DNA of 64,000 bases. Origin: an uncultured Gallionellaceae bacterium. Its GTDB lineage: Bacteria > Pseudomonadota > Gammaproteobacteria > Burkholderiales > Gallionellaceae. Of the stretch, positions 9,191-18,302 are shown in pieces. Location: positions 91,355-155,354 of the forward strand of contig CAINCU010000014.1 of NCBI GenBank assembly GCA_903847155.1. Direction: 5' to 3'. The first letter of the stretch is position 1. Each line of letters opens with the position of its first letter. The notes under the pieces are model-generated. The model did not search any database and had not been told where the DNA came from. It saw nothing but the letters and a program-made list of their open reading frames with translations. A program made the translations under genes and the position numbers.

Positions 9191-10761
9191 TGATTACCCA
9201 AGAAGTCGTTGACCTGTCGCGGCTGCAGTTCGCCGCCACAGCTTTCTATCATTTCCTGTTTGTGCCGCTGACACTGGGCCTTTCTTTCCTGCTGGCCATC
9301 ATGGAGACGGTGTTTGTCATAACTGGCAAGGAAATATACCGGGACATGACCAAGTTCTGGGGAAAGTTGTTCGGTATCAACTTTGCACTGGGTGTCACCA
9401 CCGGCCTCACCATGGAGTTTCAATTCGGTACCAACTGGGCATATTACTCGCACTATGTTGGTGACATCTTCGGCGCACCGCTGGCCATCGAGGGATTGAT
9501 GGCGTTCTTCCTCGAGTCCACTTTCATCGGCCTGTTCTTTTTCGGCTGGGACAAACTTTCCAAGCGCAGGCATTTGTTGATTACCTATCTCACCGCCATC
9601 GGCTCCAACCTGTCGGCGGTGTGGATTCTCGTCGCCAACGGCTGGATGCAGAACCCGGTGGGTTCCCACTTCAGCTACGTGACCATGCGTATGGAGATGA
9701 CGTCGTTCTGGGATGTGGTATTCAACCCGGCAGCCCAGGCCAAGTTCGTACACACCGTGTCGGCCGGTTATGTCACCGGCTCCATGTTCGTCCTCGGCAT
9801 CAGCGCTTGGTATATGCTGAAGGGCAGGGATATGGAGTTCGCCAAACGCTCCTTCCGCATTGCTGCCGCATTTGGTTTTGCCTCGGCCATGTCAGTTATT
9901 GTTTTAGGCGACGAATCCGGCTATGCCGTCACGGAGCACCAGCAAACCAAGCTCGCCGCGTTGGAAGGTATGTGGAAGACTGAGCCAGCACCTGCATCTT
10001 TCACCTTGTTCGCCATACCCGACGATGAGAAGCGCGAGAATCATGCCGAGATCAAGATTCCTTACGCCCTTGGCCTAATCGCGACCCGCTCTGCGAACAA
10101 GGAGATTCCCGGTATCGACCAGCTCGAAGCGCGCGCTGCTGAACGTATTACTAGCGGCATCATCGCTGTCAAGGCACTCGAACAATTGCGCGCCAAGACG
10201 GCCGACGATGCGACCAAAGCCGCCTTCGAAGCGCATAAGGACGATCTGGGCTTTGGCTTGCTGCTAAAGAAATACACGGCCGACGTCTCTCTGGCGACAC
10301 CGAAAATGATTGCGCAGGCGGCAAGAGATTCGATTCCCAAGGTTGCCCCGATGTTCTGGACATTCCGCGTCATGGTGCTTCTGGGCTTCTCCTTCGCGCT
10401 CCTGTTAGCAGTCTCCTTCTGGTACTCGGCCAAGAACACCTTCCACGAGAAGCGCTGGCTTTTGCGCTGGGCGCTGTGGTTTATCCCGCTACCGTGGATC
10501 GCTTCGGAGATGGGGTGGTTCGTAGCGGAATACGGCCGCCAGCCGTGGACCATATTCGGCATCCTGCCGACGCATCTTTCCACCTCGACCTTGTCGGTCA
10601 ACAACCTGTACGGTTCGATCGCGGGCTTCATGTTCTTCTATACCGGCCTGCTGGTGGTGGAAATGTACCTGATGTTCAAGTACGCACGCCTTGGCCCCTC
10701 CAGCTTGGGTACCGGTCGTTATGCGGGTGAAGCTGCTCCCGCTTTGAAAACTGCACATTGA
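9190..10761 (+). CDS. cydA: Cytochrome bd ubiquinol oxidase subunit I
   Basis: Subunit I of the bd-type quinol oxidase carries hemes b558, b595 and d in the inner membrane and reduces oxygen to water with high affinity. Heme ligands are visible: His21 (AFYHFLFVP), His188 ([10 protein letters not shown]) and Met395 (FRVMVLLGF). The [11 protein letters not shown] helix near residue 100 holds the conserved proton-channel glutamates. The length of 523 residues matches the long Q-loop (E. coli) class. It has at least nine predicted membrane spans. It sits between cydP and cydB in one operon under sigma-54 control. Confidence 0.97.
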   Translation: MITQEVVDLSRLQFAATAFYHFLFVPLTLGLSFLLAIMETVFVITGKEIYRDMTKFWGKLFGINFALGVTTGLTMEFQFGTNWAYYSHYVGDIFGAPLAIEGLMAFFLESTFIGLFFFGWDKLSKRRHLLITYLTAIGSNLSAVWILVANGWMQNPVGSHFSYVTMRMEMTSFWDVVFNPAAQAKFVHTVSAGYVTGSMFVLGISAWYMLKGRDMEFAKRSFRIAAAFGFASAMSVIVLGDESGYAVTEHQQTKLAALEGMWKTEPAPASFTLFAIPDDEKRENHAEIKIPYALGLIATRSANKEIPGIDQLEARAAERITSGIIAVKALEQLRAKTADDATKAAFEAHKDDLGFGLLLKKYTADVSLATPKMIAQAARDSIPKVAPMFWTFRVMVLLGFSFALLLAVSFWYSAKNTFHEKRWLLRWALWFIPLPWIASEMGWFVAEYGRQPWTIFGILPTHLSTSTLSVNNLYGSIAGFMFFYTGLLVVEMYLMFKYARLGPSSLGTGRYAGEAAPALKTAH

Positions 10762-10771
10762 GGAAAATACC

Positions 10772-11911
10772 ATGCTCGATTATGAAACCCTGAAAATCAT
10801 CTGGTGGCTGCTAATCGGTGTTCTGTTGCTCGGCTTTGCCGTCATGGACGGCCACGATATGGGCGTCGGCACGCTGCTGCCTTTCGTCGGCAAAAACGAC
10901 GTGGAGCGCCGAGTCGTCATCAACACCGTCGGCCCGCACTGGGACGGCAACCAGGTCTGGTTCGTTACTGCTGGCGGCGCTATCTTCGCCGCTTGGCCGA
11001 TCGTTTATGCGGCAGCTTTCTCCGGCTTCTACTGGGCCATGCTGGTGGTACTGTGGGCACTGTTCTTTCGGCCGGTAGGCTTCGACTATCGTTCCAAGGT
11101 GTCAAATCCCACTTGGCGTGAAATCTGGGACTGGGGCTTGTTCGTCGGAGGAACAGTGCCGGCGCTAATCTTCGGCGTCGCATTCGGTAACCTGCTGCTG
11201 GGGGTACCCTTCCACTTCGAAGACAACATGATGCCGGTCTACACGGGCACTTTCTGGGGACTGCTCAATCCGTTCGCGTTGCTGGCCGGTGTCGTGAGCC
11301 TGTCCATGCTCACGTTTCACGGCGCCAACTATCTGATGATTCGCACCGAAGGTGACGTCTATGCACGTGCCAGAACTGCTTCGCTGATCTTTGGAACGCT
11401 GATGCTGGTGGCATTTGCGGGTGCTGGTGTTTGGGTTTCTTCAGACATGCCGGGTTATATCATCACTTCGGTGGTCGATCCCGGCGCCTTGCCCAATCCA
11501 CTGGACAAGACAGTCGAGATTCAGGCGGGTGCATGGATGGGTAATTTCGCCAGACATCCGATGCTTTGGGCAGTGCCGGGCGCAGCCTTCGTTGGCGGCC
11601 TGCTGGCATTGCTGTTCGCTTGGGCGAAAAAGCCGGTGCTGGCTTTCATAGCCAGCGGCGTGGCTGAATTTGGCGTCATCGGCACTGCGGGTGTCGCCAT
11701 GTTCCCCTTCATCATGCCTTCGTCCAGCGATCCGCGCTCAAGCCTGACGGTGTGGGACAGCGTGTCCAGTCACCTGACGCTGGAAGTGATGTTCTGGGCG
11801 GCGTTGATTTTCACGCCTATCGTCATTACTTATACTGGTTGGGCGTACAAAATGATGGCGGGCAAGATCACCAACGCGTACATCGAGTCCAACGACCATT
11901 CCGCTTACTAA
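10772..11911 (+). CDS. cydB: Cytochrome bd ubiquinol oxidase subunit II
   Basis: A 379-residue integral membrane partner of CydA. The N-terminus (YETLKIIWWLLIGVLLLGFA then VMDGHDMGVG) and the GNQVWFVTAGGAIFAAWP segment are conserved in CydB. It lacks heme ligands, as usual, and stabilises the complex. It starts 10 bases after cydA with a TTGAGGAAAATACC leader and is followed 19 bases later by cydX. Confidence 0.97.
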   Translation: MLDYETLKIIWWLLIGVLLLGFAVMDGHDMGVGTLLPFVGKNDVERRVVINTVGPHWDGNQVWFVTAGGAIFAAWPIVYAAAFSGFYWAMLVVLWALFFRPVGFDYRSKVSNPTWREIWDWGLFVGGTVPALIFGVAFGNLLLGVPFHFEDNMMPVYTGTFWGLLNPFALLAGVVSLSMLTFHGANYLMIRTEGDVYARARTASLIFGTLMLVAFAGAGVWVSSDMPGYIITSVVDPGALPNPLDKTVEIQAGAWMGNFARHPMLWAVPGAAFVGGLLALLFAWAKKPVLAFIASGVAEFGVIGTAGVAMFPFIMPSSSDPRSSLTVWDSVSSHLTLEVMFWAALIFTPIVITYTGWAYKMMAGKITNAYIESNDHSAY

Positions 11912-11930
11912 AATACATAAGGAGATTCGC

Positions 11931-12017
11931 ATGTGGTATTTCACCTGGATGTTGGGACTGGCCATGGCCATCCTGTTTGCCGTGGTCAACGCACTCTGGC
12001 ACGAGTTTCACGAATGA
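11931..12017 (+). CDS. cydX: Cytochrome bd small subunit CydX
   Basis: A 28-residue peptide starting MWYFTWMLGLAMA and ending WHEFHE, a textbook CydX/YbgT: one transmembrane helix with the conserved N-terminal WYFxW. The start follows AAGGAGATTCGC, a strong ribosome-binding site. CydX is needed for stability of the CydAB hemes in E. coli. With CydP upstream, this operon encodes two different small subunits. Confidence 0.93.
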   Translation: MWYFTWMLGLAMAILFAVVNALWHEFHE

Positions 12018-12344
12018 TGTCGCGCAGGTAGCGTCATCCATGACTATAGATTCGACACGAATAAAGTATAGGTTCAATGTATAGTTTGCTGTCTGAAAAT
12101 GCATGTAAAAAGACGATGGAAGAAAGCTCACTGTGCTGGAATTAAAAGAGAGGCGCAACCAGGTGATTCGAGCCAACAAGCGAGGGTCAAAAAAATAAAT
12201 GAGCCGAGATATGGGATTGAGCTATCCAGCGGTGTGGTAGACCATTAATCCAACAGAACTGTCCAAAATCAACAACCGCAGCTGCAACTTCTTAGGCCCA
12301 AGAAGGGTTTAGGAAAAATGGCCTTAACATTGCACTAATAAAAC
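12018..12344. other. AT-richer stretch without an intact gene
   Basis: These 327 bases after cydX hold no long open frame, and stops are frequent in all frames. Base composition is lower in GC than the flanks, and short peptide-like runs could be transposase debris, but I cannot assign them. It may be the untranslated tail of the cyd operon merged with decayed mobile DNA. Confidence 0.5.
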
Positions 12345-12380
12345 AATTGGTTAGATCGTAATTGGTCTAACCAATTTTTT
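12345..12380 (+). terminator. Hairpin terminator, cyd operon side
   Basis: AATTGGTTAGA pairs with TCTAACCAATT across a 10-base loop and is followed by a T-run on the plus strand. The flanking A-rich bases would also let it act from the minus side. It is the first terminator after cydX, about 330 bases downstream. Confidence 0.7.
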
Positions 12381-12693
12381 TGATGGGGACTTTTGGGTGA
12401 CTTTTCTCACCAAGCTGTTCTCGCCGAATCATTGCAAGACTGCGATTCACTCGACGGCCTTTGTCTGTGGTGTGATTTAACGCCCCCACTAGCTCATCAA
12501 TCTGTACTACTGAGTAATGAGCCATCATACCTTGGCGCCGTGAGCCACAAAATGTCAGCAATCGTTTCTTCATGTGCTTCAGTCTCCCGTAATCGCATTC
12601 CCACCGTATGACGCAGATCGTGAATGTGAAGGTCTGGAATTCCGGCCTTCTTTCTCGCCCGTTGCTATGCGCTGTTGTTCATGGTTTCAATCC
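12367..12693 (-). pseudogene. Remnant of a tyrosine recombinase (integrase) C-terminus
   Basis: Read on the minus strand, the segment gives MNNSA-stop-QRARKKAGIPDLHIHDLRHT, then VGMRLRETEAHEETIADILW and, after a frame change near 12545, QGMMAHYSVVQIDELVGALN. These are the HxLRH box (here HDLRHT) and the catalytic Tyr region (AHYS) of a phage-type integrase. It is broken by an in-frame TAG (complement at 12665-12667) and a frameshift, and the N-terminal two thirds are absent. It marks an old integration junction between the cyd block and the nif cluster. Confidence 0.82.
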
Positions 12694-12767
12694 GGCGCCC
12701 TTGGACAGGGGAATACATACTCAATCATCTTTGCCTCTTTGTGTTTCGATGATGAAGCATTATTCAT

Positions 12768-12783
12768 TGTCACAATCCTTACA
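12768..12783. promoter_or_regulatory. NifA upstream activating site
   Basis: TGT-CACAATCCTT-ACA is a perfect TGT-N10-ACA NifA site. It lies about 110 bases upstream of the -24 element of the iscA-nifUSV operon. Confidence 0.8.
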
Positions 12784-12877
12784 ACACTCTTTGGCCGTCT
12801 TGTTCCACACACGCGAGTTGAGCGTGGTGTTTCTACAAGCTTCTAATTAAACATCAGCTTGAGTCTGCTATCAGGGC

Positions 12878-12893
12878 TGGCATGCAGTTTGCA
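12878..12893 (+). promoter_or_regulatory. Sigma-54 promoter of iscA-nifUSV operon
   Basis: TGGCAT-GCAGT-TTGCA has exact -24/-12 spacing and one mismatch to consensus. The first gene starts 37 bases further on, after an AGGAGC ribosome-binding site. Confidence 0.88.
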
Positions 12894-12929
12894 AATATAC
12901 AGGCACAGATACCCTCATAGGAGCGAACC

Positions 12930-13250
12930 ATGATCATCATGACACTCAACGCGATCTCCGCCGTGGAGAAATTTATCAAAGGAGTAGACACGCCTGCCGA
13001 GCTGCGCATCGCAATTGCAAGCGGCGGCTATTTCGGCTTCCAGTACGGCATGTCTCTGGAGGAAGTGAAGAACGATGACAGCATCGTGCTGAAATACAGT
13101 GCAGTGACCTTGCTTGTCAATCCTTTGTTCGCTCCGCTACCGGAAGGCGTCTCCGTCGATTTCGTCGACAGACTCACCGGCAGTGGCTTTAAATTCGAAA
13201 ACTCGAACGCTAGCTCCAGCTGTGCGTGCGGTTTATCTTTCTCAGCATAA
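12930..13250 (+). CDS. Nif-associated A-type Fe-S carrier (IscA-like), variant
   Basis: A 106-residue HesB/IscA family protein heading the nif operon, where such proteins pass Fe-S clusters from NifU. Family features: [12 protein letters not shown] at the start, [20 protein letters not shown] in the middle and a C-terminal CACG pair. The first of the three cluster cysteines is missing: the usual GGCSGF reads GGYFGF (Tyr34). The two distal cysteines remain. This may weaken cluster binding or shift the ligand. ATG 12930 has an AGGAGC site six bases away, and nifU begins 11 bases after the stop. Confidence 0.85.
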   Translation: MIIMTLNAISAVEKFIKGVDTPAELRIAIASGGYFGFQYGMSLEEVKNDDSIVLKYSAVTLLVNPLFAPLPEGVSVDFVDRLTGSGFKFENSNASSSCACGLSFSA

Positions 13251-13261
13251 GGAGCAACACC

Positions 13262-14158
13262 ATGTGGGACTACTCGGAAAAAGTTAAGGAACATTTCTTT
13301 CAGCCGCGCAACGCGGGCGTGCTGGAAGGCGCGAACGGCGTGGGCGATGTCGGCTCGATCTCCTGTGGTGACGCGCTACGGCTGATGCTCAAGGTCGAAC
13401 CGGACACCGACGTCATCCTCGCCGCCAACTTCCAGACCTTCGGCTGCGGTTCGGCCATCGCATCAAGTTCCGCGCTGACCGAGATGGTTATCGGCAAAAC
13501 ACTGGATGAGGCGCTGAAGGTGAGCAATCAGGACATCGCCGATTACCTCGACGGTCTGCCGCCGGAAAAGATGCACTGCTCGGTGATGGGGCGTGAAGCG
13601 TTGCAAGCCGCCGTGGCCAATTATCGCGGCGAAGTGTGGAGCGACGACCACGAAGAAGGCGCGCTGGTGTGCAAGTGTTTCGCCATCGACGCGGTGCTGA
13701 TCGAAGACACCATTCGTGCCAACAACCTGACCACGGTGCAGGACGTGACCAATTACACCAAGGCCGGCGGCGGCTGTTCGTCTTGCCACGAAGGCATCGA
13801 AGAGATTCTGGTGAAGGTTATGGTTGAGCGCGGCGAGACGTTCAAACCTAGCGCGGCCGCGCAAGAGCAAGAGGAAGCCAAACCGGCAGGCATGACCAAC
13901 CTGCAACGCATCCGCAAGATCGAAGCCGTGCTGGATGCGGTGCGCCCGCAACTGAAACGCGACGGCGGTGACATCGAGCTGGTGGATGTTGAAGGCAAGA
14001 CCATCTACGTCAACATGAAAGGCGCGTGCTCCGGTTGTCAGATGGAAGCGCTCACGCTGCAAGGCATCCAGCAAAAGCTGATGGACGAGTTGAAAGAATT
14101 CATCAAGATCGTGCCGACCAAGGCGGGTGCGTTGAGCCGCGCATCTTGCCACCCCTGA
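13262..14158 (+). CDS. nifU: Fe-S scaffold protein NifU
   Basis: A 298-residue three-domain scaffold for building clusters for nitrogenase. The N-terminal IscU-like domain has its three cysteines (ISCGD, TFGCGSA, MHCSVMG). The central [2Fe-2S] domain has CKCF and CSSCHEG. The C-terminal Nfu domain begins about residue 220 with CSGCQ as its CxxC. ATG 13262 follows AAGGAGCAACACC; the frame opens 12 codons earlier inside iscA, without a good site. The full three-domain layout is typical of diazotrophs, unlike the single-domain housekeeping IscU. Confidence 0.97.
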   Translation: MWDYSEKVKEHFFQPRNAGVLEGANGVGDVGSISCGDALRLMLKVEPDTDVILAANFQTFGCGSAIASSSALTEMVIGKTLDEALKVSNQDIADYLDGLPPEKMHCSVMGREALQAAVANYRGEVWSDDHEEGALVCKCFAIDAVLIEDTIRANNLTTVQDVTNYTKAGGGCSSCHEGIEEILVKVMVERGETFKPSAAAQEQEEAKPAGMTNLQRIRKIEAVLDAVRPQLKRDGGDIELVDVEGKTIYVNMKGACSGCQMEALTLQGIQQKLMDELKEFIKIVPTKAGALSRASCHP

Positions 14159-14168
14159 GGAGATGAAC

Positions 14169-15377
14169 ATGCAAGGCATCTATTTCGACAACAACGCAAC
14201 CACCCGCGTGGATGAAGCGGTAGTGGAGGTTATGCTGCCGTATTTCACCGAGCAGTTCGGCAATCCGTCGTCTATGCACAGCTTTGGCAACAAGGTTGGC
14301 CTGGCGATCAAGAAGGCGCGCATGCAAGTGCAGGAGTTGCTCGGTGCGGAACTCGATTCCGAGGTGATCTTCACTTCCTGTGGCACCGAGTCCGATTCCA
14401 CCGCCATCCTTTCCGCGCTGAAAGCACAACCGGAGCGCAAGGAGATCATCACCACCAACGTCGAGCATCCGGCCATTCTCACGCTGTGCTCCTGGCTGGA
14501 AAAGGATGGCTATAAAGTGCATTACCTCAAGGTGGATGGCAAAGGCCGCCTCGATCTAAGCGAATACAAAAAACTGCTGACTGACCAAGTGGCCGTGGTA
14601 TCGGTTATGTGGGCCAACAACGAGACGGGCACATTTTTCCCGGTGGTGGAAATGGCAGAGATGGCGCACGCGGTCGGCGCGATGTTCCACACCGACGCGG
14701 TGCAAGCCGTGGGTAAAGTACCGATGAATCTAAAGGACACCATGATCGACATGCTGTCGGTGTCCGGCCACAAGCTGCATGCCCCCAAAGGCATCGGCGT
14801 GCTGTACCTGAAACGCGGCACCCGTTTCCGTCCGCTTTTGCGCGGCGGACATCAGGAACGCGGGCGGCGCGCGGGCACCGAGAACAGCACGTCAATCGTT
14901 GGTCTCGGTAAAGCCGCCGAGATGGCGATGGAGGCGATGACTTTTGAGAATACTGAAGTGGCGCGGTTACGCAACAAACTGGAAGCTGGCATCCTGGCTA
15001 AAGTGCCACGCGCATTCGTTACCGGCGACCCGAGTAACCGTCTGCCCAACACCAGCAACATCGCGTTCGAGTTCATCGAGGGCGAAGCGATACTGTTGCT
15101 GCTGAACAAGTTCGGTATCGCTGCCAGCTCGGGTTCCGCCTGCACTTCAGGCTCGCTGGAACCGTCGCACGTGATGCGCGCAATGGGCATTCCCTACACC
15201 GCCGCACACGGCACCGTGCGTTTCTCGCTGTCGCGTTACAGCACCGAAGCCGAAGTGGAGCGCGTGATCCAGGTTGTGCCGGAGATCATCGCGCAACTGC
15301 GCAAACTGTCGCCGTACTGGGATGGCGATGCACCGAAGGCTGAACCGGAGAAGGCGTTCGCGCCGACATACGCATGA
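14169..15377 (+). CDS. nifS: Cysteine desulfurase NifS
   Basis: A PLP enzyme that takes sulfur from cysteine and passes it to NifU. The N-terminus IYFDNNATTRVDEAV is the class V aminotransferase signature of NifS. The PLP lysine is Lys202 in SGHKLHAPKG, and the persulfide cysteine lies in SSGSACTSGS near residue 325. ATG 14169 is chosen over ATG 14163 because GAGGAG ends directly at the latter but is six bases from the former. The stop overlaps the start of a small membrane peptide (ATGA). Confidence 0.96.
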   Translation: MQGIYFDNNATTRVDEAVVEVMLPYFTEQFGNPSSMHSFGNKVGLAIKKARMQVQELLGAELDSEVIFTSCGTESDSTAILSALKAQPERKEIITTNVEHPAILTLCSWLEKDGYKVHYLKVDGKGRLDLSEYKKLLTDQVAVVSVMWANNETGTFFPVVEMAEMAHAVGAMFHTDAVQAVGKVPMNLKDTMIDMLSVSGHKLHAPKGIGVLYLKRGTRFRPLLRGGHQERGRRAGTENSTSIVGLGKAAEMAMEAMTFENTEVARLRNKLEAGILAKVPRAFVTGDPSNRLPNTSNIAFEFIEGEAILLLLNKFGIAASSGSACTSGSLEPSHVMRAMGIPYTAAHGTVRFSLSRYSTEAEVERVIQVVPEIIAQLRKLSPYWDGDAPKAEPEKAFAPTYA

Positions 15378-15481
15378 AAGCCGCCGCCAAAAATTTTGTT
15401 GCTGCTTCCGATTTGACCCTAGTCGCAATCGTCTGGTATTCACTGTGGATGCTGTGTGCCGTATTGATAATTTTGAACTAA
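15374..15481 (+). CDS. 35-residue hydrophobic peptide between nifS and nifV
   Basis: A short open frame whose ATG overlaps the nifS stop (ATGA) and which ends 10 bases before nifV. The first 13 residues are basic and polar ([13 protein letters not shown]). The rest is one hydrophobic helix ([20 protein letters not shown]) ending in LN. Translational coupling to nifS and the ordered charge-then-helix layout support a real single-span inner-membrane peptide. I do not recognise a family. It could also be a chance frame, since it is short. Confidence 0.55.
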   Translation: MKAAAKNFVAASDLTLVAIVWYSLWMLCAVLIILN

Positions 15482-15491
15482 GGCAACCATC

Positions 15492-16637
15492 ATGACTTGC
15501 AATATCACCATCAACGATACCACCCTGCGCGACGGCGAGCAGACCGCCGGGGTGGCATTTTCGTTGGAGGAGAAGCTGGAGATCGCTCGCCAGATCGACG
15601 CGCTGGGTGTGCCGGAAATGGAAATTGGCATTCCGGCGATGGGGCCGGTGGAATGTGAAAGCATTAACGCCGTGGCTGCGCTGGGTTTGAATGCCAAGCT
15701 CATCGTGTGGGGGCGTATGTGCAAAGCGGACATTGCGGCCAGTGAGCAACTCGATGTTTCTATGGTCAACCTATCCATTCCGGTGTCGGATATTCATCTC
15801 GCCAAAAAATTGAAACGCGACCGCGCTTGGGTTCTGGATACCATTTTCGAAATGGTGCCGTATGCCTGCGATCACGGTCTTGAAGTCAGCGTCGGTTGCG
15901 AGGACTCATCGCGCGCCGATCCCGAATTCCTGTTGCAAGTGGCCGAGGCGGTGCAAGCCGCCGGCGCACGCCGCATACGCTATGCCGACACGTTGGGCGT
16001 GATGGAACCGTTCGGTGTTCACAAGGCGATCAGCGCACTGCGCGGCGCGGTGGACATCGAGATCGAAATGCACGCGCACGATGACATGGGATTAGCCACC
16101 GCCAACAGCCTCGCTGCTGCCGTGGCCGGGGCGACGCACATCAACACTACGGTGAATGGTCTGGGCGAGCGCGCGGGCAACGCACCGCTGGAAGAAGTCG
16201 CGCATGGTTTGAAAAAACTTTACAGCATGCACACCGGCGTTGATCTCGCGCATTTCCCCGTGCTGTCCAAGCTGGTTGCCTCCGCTTCGGGCCGTCCCGT
16301 GCCGTGGCAGAAAAGCATAGGCGGCGCTGGAGTATTCACGCACGAAGCGGGCATTCACGTCGATGGTCTGCTCAAGGACCCCAACACCTATCAAGGTTTC
16401 GATCCCGCCGAAGTCGGCCGCCGCAACAAACTGGTGGTCGGCAAACATTCCGGCGCGCACGGCATCATCGCCGCTTACGCCACCATGGGACTCAGCCTGA
16501 GTCAGGCCGAAGCGCGCGCGCTGCTGCCCGATATCCGCAGCTTCGCCGAGCGCGCCAAACGTTCGCCCGCCGACCAGGAGCTGCTGTTCCTTTATCAACG
16601 CTACATCGGGCGCATCCAGCCTGGTGCTGCGCACTAG
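15492..16637 (+). CDS. nifV: Homocitrate synthase NifV
   Basis: Condenses acetyl-CoA with 2-oxoglutarate to homocitrate, the organic ligand of FeMo-co. The protein has 381 residues of the DRE-TIM metallolyase family: [17 protein letters not shown] at the N-terminus, [13 protein letters not shown] with metal-binding histidines, and [15 protein letters not shown]. Length and neighbourhood favour NifV over the leucine-pathway LeuA, which has a regulatory C-terminal domain absent here. It is followed 9 bases later by the cysE-like gene. Confidence 0.95.
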   Translation: MTCNITINDTTLRDGEQTAGVAFSLEEKLEIARQIDALGVPEMEIGIPAMGPVECESINAVAALGLNAKLIVWGRMCKADIAASEQLDVSMVNLSIPVSDIHLAKKLKRDRAWVLDTIFEMVPYACDHGLEVSVGCEDSSRADPEFLLQVAEAVQAAGARRIRYADTLGVMEPFGVHKAISALRGAVDIEIEMHAHDDMGLATANSLAAAVAGATHINTTVNGLGERAGNAPLEEVAHGLKKLYSMHTGVDLAHFPVLSKLVASASGRPVPWQKSIGGAGVFTHEAGIHVDGLLKDPNTYQGFDPAEVGRRNKLVVGKHSGAHGIIAAYATMGLSLSQAEARALLPDIRSFAERAKRSPADQELLFLYQRYIGRIQPGAAH

Positions 16638-16646
16638 GAGTGCATC

Positions 16647-17429
16647 ATGGAAAACGTGATGGCTACCGAAACCGTGATCAGCAAACCGGCGCAACCCTCG
16701 CTGTTGCGCTTGCTGCGCGAAGACGTGAACTGCGTGTTCCAGCGCGACCCCGCCGCACGTTCCCATTTTGAAGTGCTGACCACCTATCCCGGCGTGCATG
16801 CCATCCTGCTGCAACGCATCGCGCATAGGCTGTGGAAATTCAGGCTACGCTATCTGGCACGCTTGCTCTCATGGTTCGCGCGCCTGCTCACCAACATCGA
16901 TATCCATCCCGGCGCCACCATCGGCAGACGTTTCTTTATTGACCACGGCGCAGGTGTGGTGATCGGCGAAACAGCAGAGATCGGCGACGACGTGACGCTG
17001 TATCACGGCGTGACGCTGGGCGGCACCACCTGGAACAAAGGCAAGCGCCATCCCACGCTGGGCGATGGTGTAGTGGTCGGCGCGGGCGCCAAGATTCTGG
17101 GCGCGATCACTCTCGGCAACCAAGTGCGCGTCGGCGCGAATTCGGTAGTGGTGAAAGATGTGCCGTCGCACCGCACCGTGGTCGGCATCCCGGCCAAGGT
17201 CGTGCTGCTCAGCGAGGAGGCGGGCGCCGACAACATCTACGGCATCAACCTTGACCATCACCTGATCCCCGACCCGGTAGGTCGCGCCATCGCCTGCCTG
17301 ATGGAGCGCATCGAAATTCTGGAAGCGCAGTTGAGTAAGCAGGGCGTGCCGGTGGACGGACAATGCCGCCTCTGCGACGCGGACGAACTATGCGGCACGG
17401 AAGTGGCGCGCATGGCAAGAAGCAAATAA
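16647..17429 (+). CDS. cysE: Serine O-acetyltransferase, nif-linked (CysE/NifP)
   Basis: Makes O-acetylserine, the precursor of cysteine, and so feeds NifS. The 260-residue protein has an alpha-helical N-terminal domain and a left-handed beta-helix of hexapeptide repeats ([31 protein letters not shown]). The C-terminal tail holds cysteines ([11 protein letters not shown]). Location inside the nif operon matches NifP of Azotobacter, a second CysE that boosts cysteine supply during nitrogen fixation. The start has AGGAG eight bases upstream. Confidence 0.92.
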   Translation: MENVMATETVISKPAQPSLLRLLREDVNCVFQRDPAARSHFEVLTTYPGVHAILLQRIAHRLWKFRLRYLARLLSWFARLLTNIDIHPGATIGRRFFIDHGAGVVIGETAEIGDDVTLYHGVTLGGTTWNKGKRHPTLGDGVVVGAGAKILGAITLGNQVRVGANSVVVKDVPSHRTVVGIPAKVVLLSEEAGADNIYGINLDHHLIPDPVGRAIACLMERIEILEAQLSKQGVPVDGQCRLCDADELCGTEVARMARSK

Positions 17430-17445
17430 CGGGAAAGGAATGAAC

Positions 17446-17979
17446 ATGGACATGCTCGATTTCGACCAGTCGGAACTGTACTTCGAGGAAGCACTTGATC
17501 CCGCGATTGCGCGCCTGCTTCTGTCTGCGGCGGACAACTACGGCAGCGACGAAGCCGAAAAGCTGCTGCTTCGCGCCAGTTTCATGGCGCCGCAACACCT
17601 GATGGTGCTGGTCGCGCTGTACCGCTACTACTTTTACCAGCACCGTCTGGAAGATGCGCTACTGGTCGGCGAAAGTGCGCTGGCGGTGGCCGGGCGGCGG
17701 CTGGGCTTTCCCGATAGCTGGACTTATCTGCGCGTGGCCAATCTCGGTGCTGGCGTGATGCGTTCGATGGGGCTGGCGCGCTTCTACCTGATGGTGTTGA
17801 AGTCGTGCGGCTACCTCAACTTGCGCCTCGGCCATTTCGAGAGCGGACGCGCCATGCTGGAAAAACTCATCGAGCTGGACAGCCACGACCGCATGGGCGG
17901 CAAGGCGCTGCTCGACGTGCTGCAACAGACGATGCCCCATGAAGACACTGAAGAAAGGAACACAAGATGGACACACTAA
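17446..17979 (+). CDS. Nif-operon helical-repeat (TPR-like) protein
   Basis: About 177 residues, wholly alpha-helical by composition, with TPR-like helix pairs (LLLRASFMAPQHLMVLVALY, then YYFYQHRLEDALLVGESAL and LRLGHFESGRAMLEKLIELD). It is a likely protein-protein adaptor, cytosolic, with no signal peptide. ATG 17446 sits six bases after AAAGGA; ATG 17440 abuts that site. The end overlaps nifW by 13 bases. I do not know a named family; similar unnamed proteins occur beside nifW in other diazotrophs by my recollection, which a search should confirm. Confidence 0.75.
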   Translation: MDMLDFDQSELYFEEALDPAIARLLLSAADNYGSDEAEKLLLRASFMAPQHLMVLVALYRYYFYQHRLEDALLVGESALAVAGRRLGFPDSWTYLRVANLGAGVMRSMGLARFYLMVLKSCGYLNLRLGHFESGRAMLEKLIELDSHDRMGGKALLDVLQQTMPHEDTEERNTRWTH

Positions 17980-18302
17980 CCCTAGATGAGGCGCTGGAAG
18001 AACTGGAATCCGCCGAGGATTTTCTGAACTACTTCGGCATCGAATACGAGCCTGCGGTGGTGCATGTGAACCGCCTACACATCTTGCAGCGCTTCCACAA
18101 CTATTTGGGCAAGGCCACCCTACCCGACGTGGAAACCGCGCGGCGCATGCTGTACGCCACGTTGCTGCAACAGGCGTATCAGGATTTCGTAAAGTCCGAC
18201 GCGCAGACTGAAAAAGTGTTCAAGGTTTTTCACATGCACGAACCGCAAGTGAAGTTCGTGCCGATCAGTGCTATCACGGTGACCAAGAGAGATGCTGCCT
18301 AA
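17967..18302 (+). CDS. nifW: Nitrogenase-protective protein NifW
   Basis: A 111-residue NifW, a protein that binds MoFe protein and protects it from oxygen or helps its maturation. Typical residues include LEELESAEDFLNYFGIEYEP and VVHVNRLHILQRFHNYL. It overlaps the gene before by 13 bases and nifZ by 11, so all three are likely translated as a unit. Confidence 0.93.
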   Translation: MDTLTLDEALEELESAEDFLNYFGIEYEPAVVHVNRLHILQRFHNYLGKATLPDVETARRMLYATLLQQAYQDFVKSDAQTEKVFKVFHMHEPQVKFVPISAITVTKRDAA

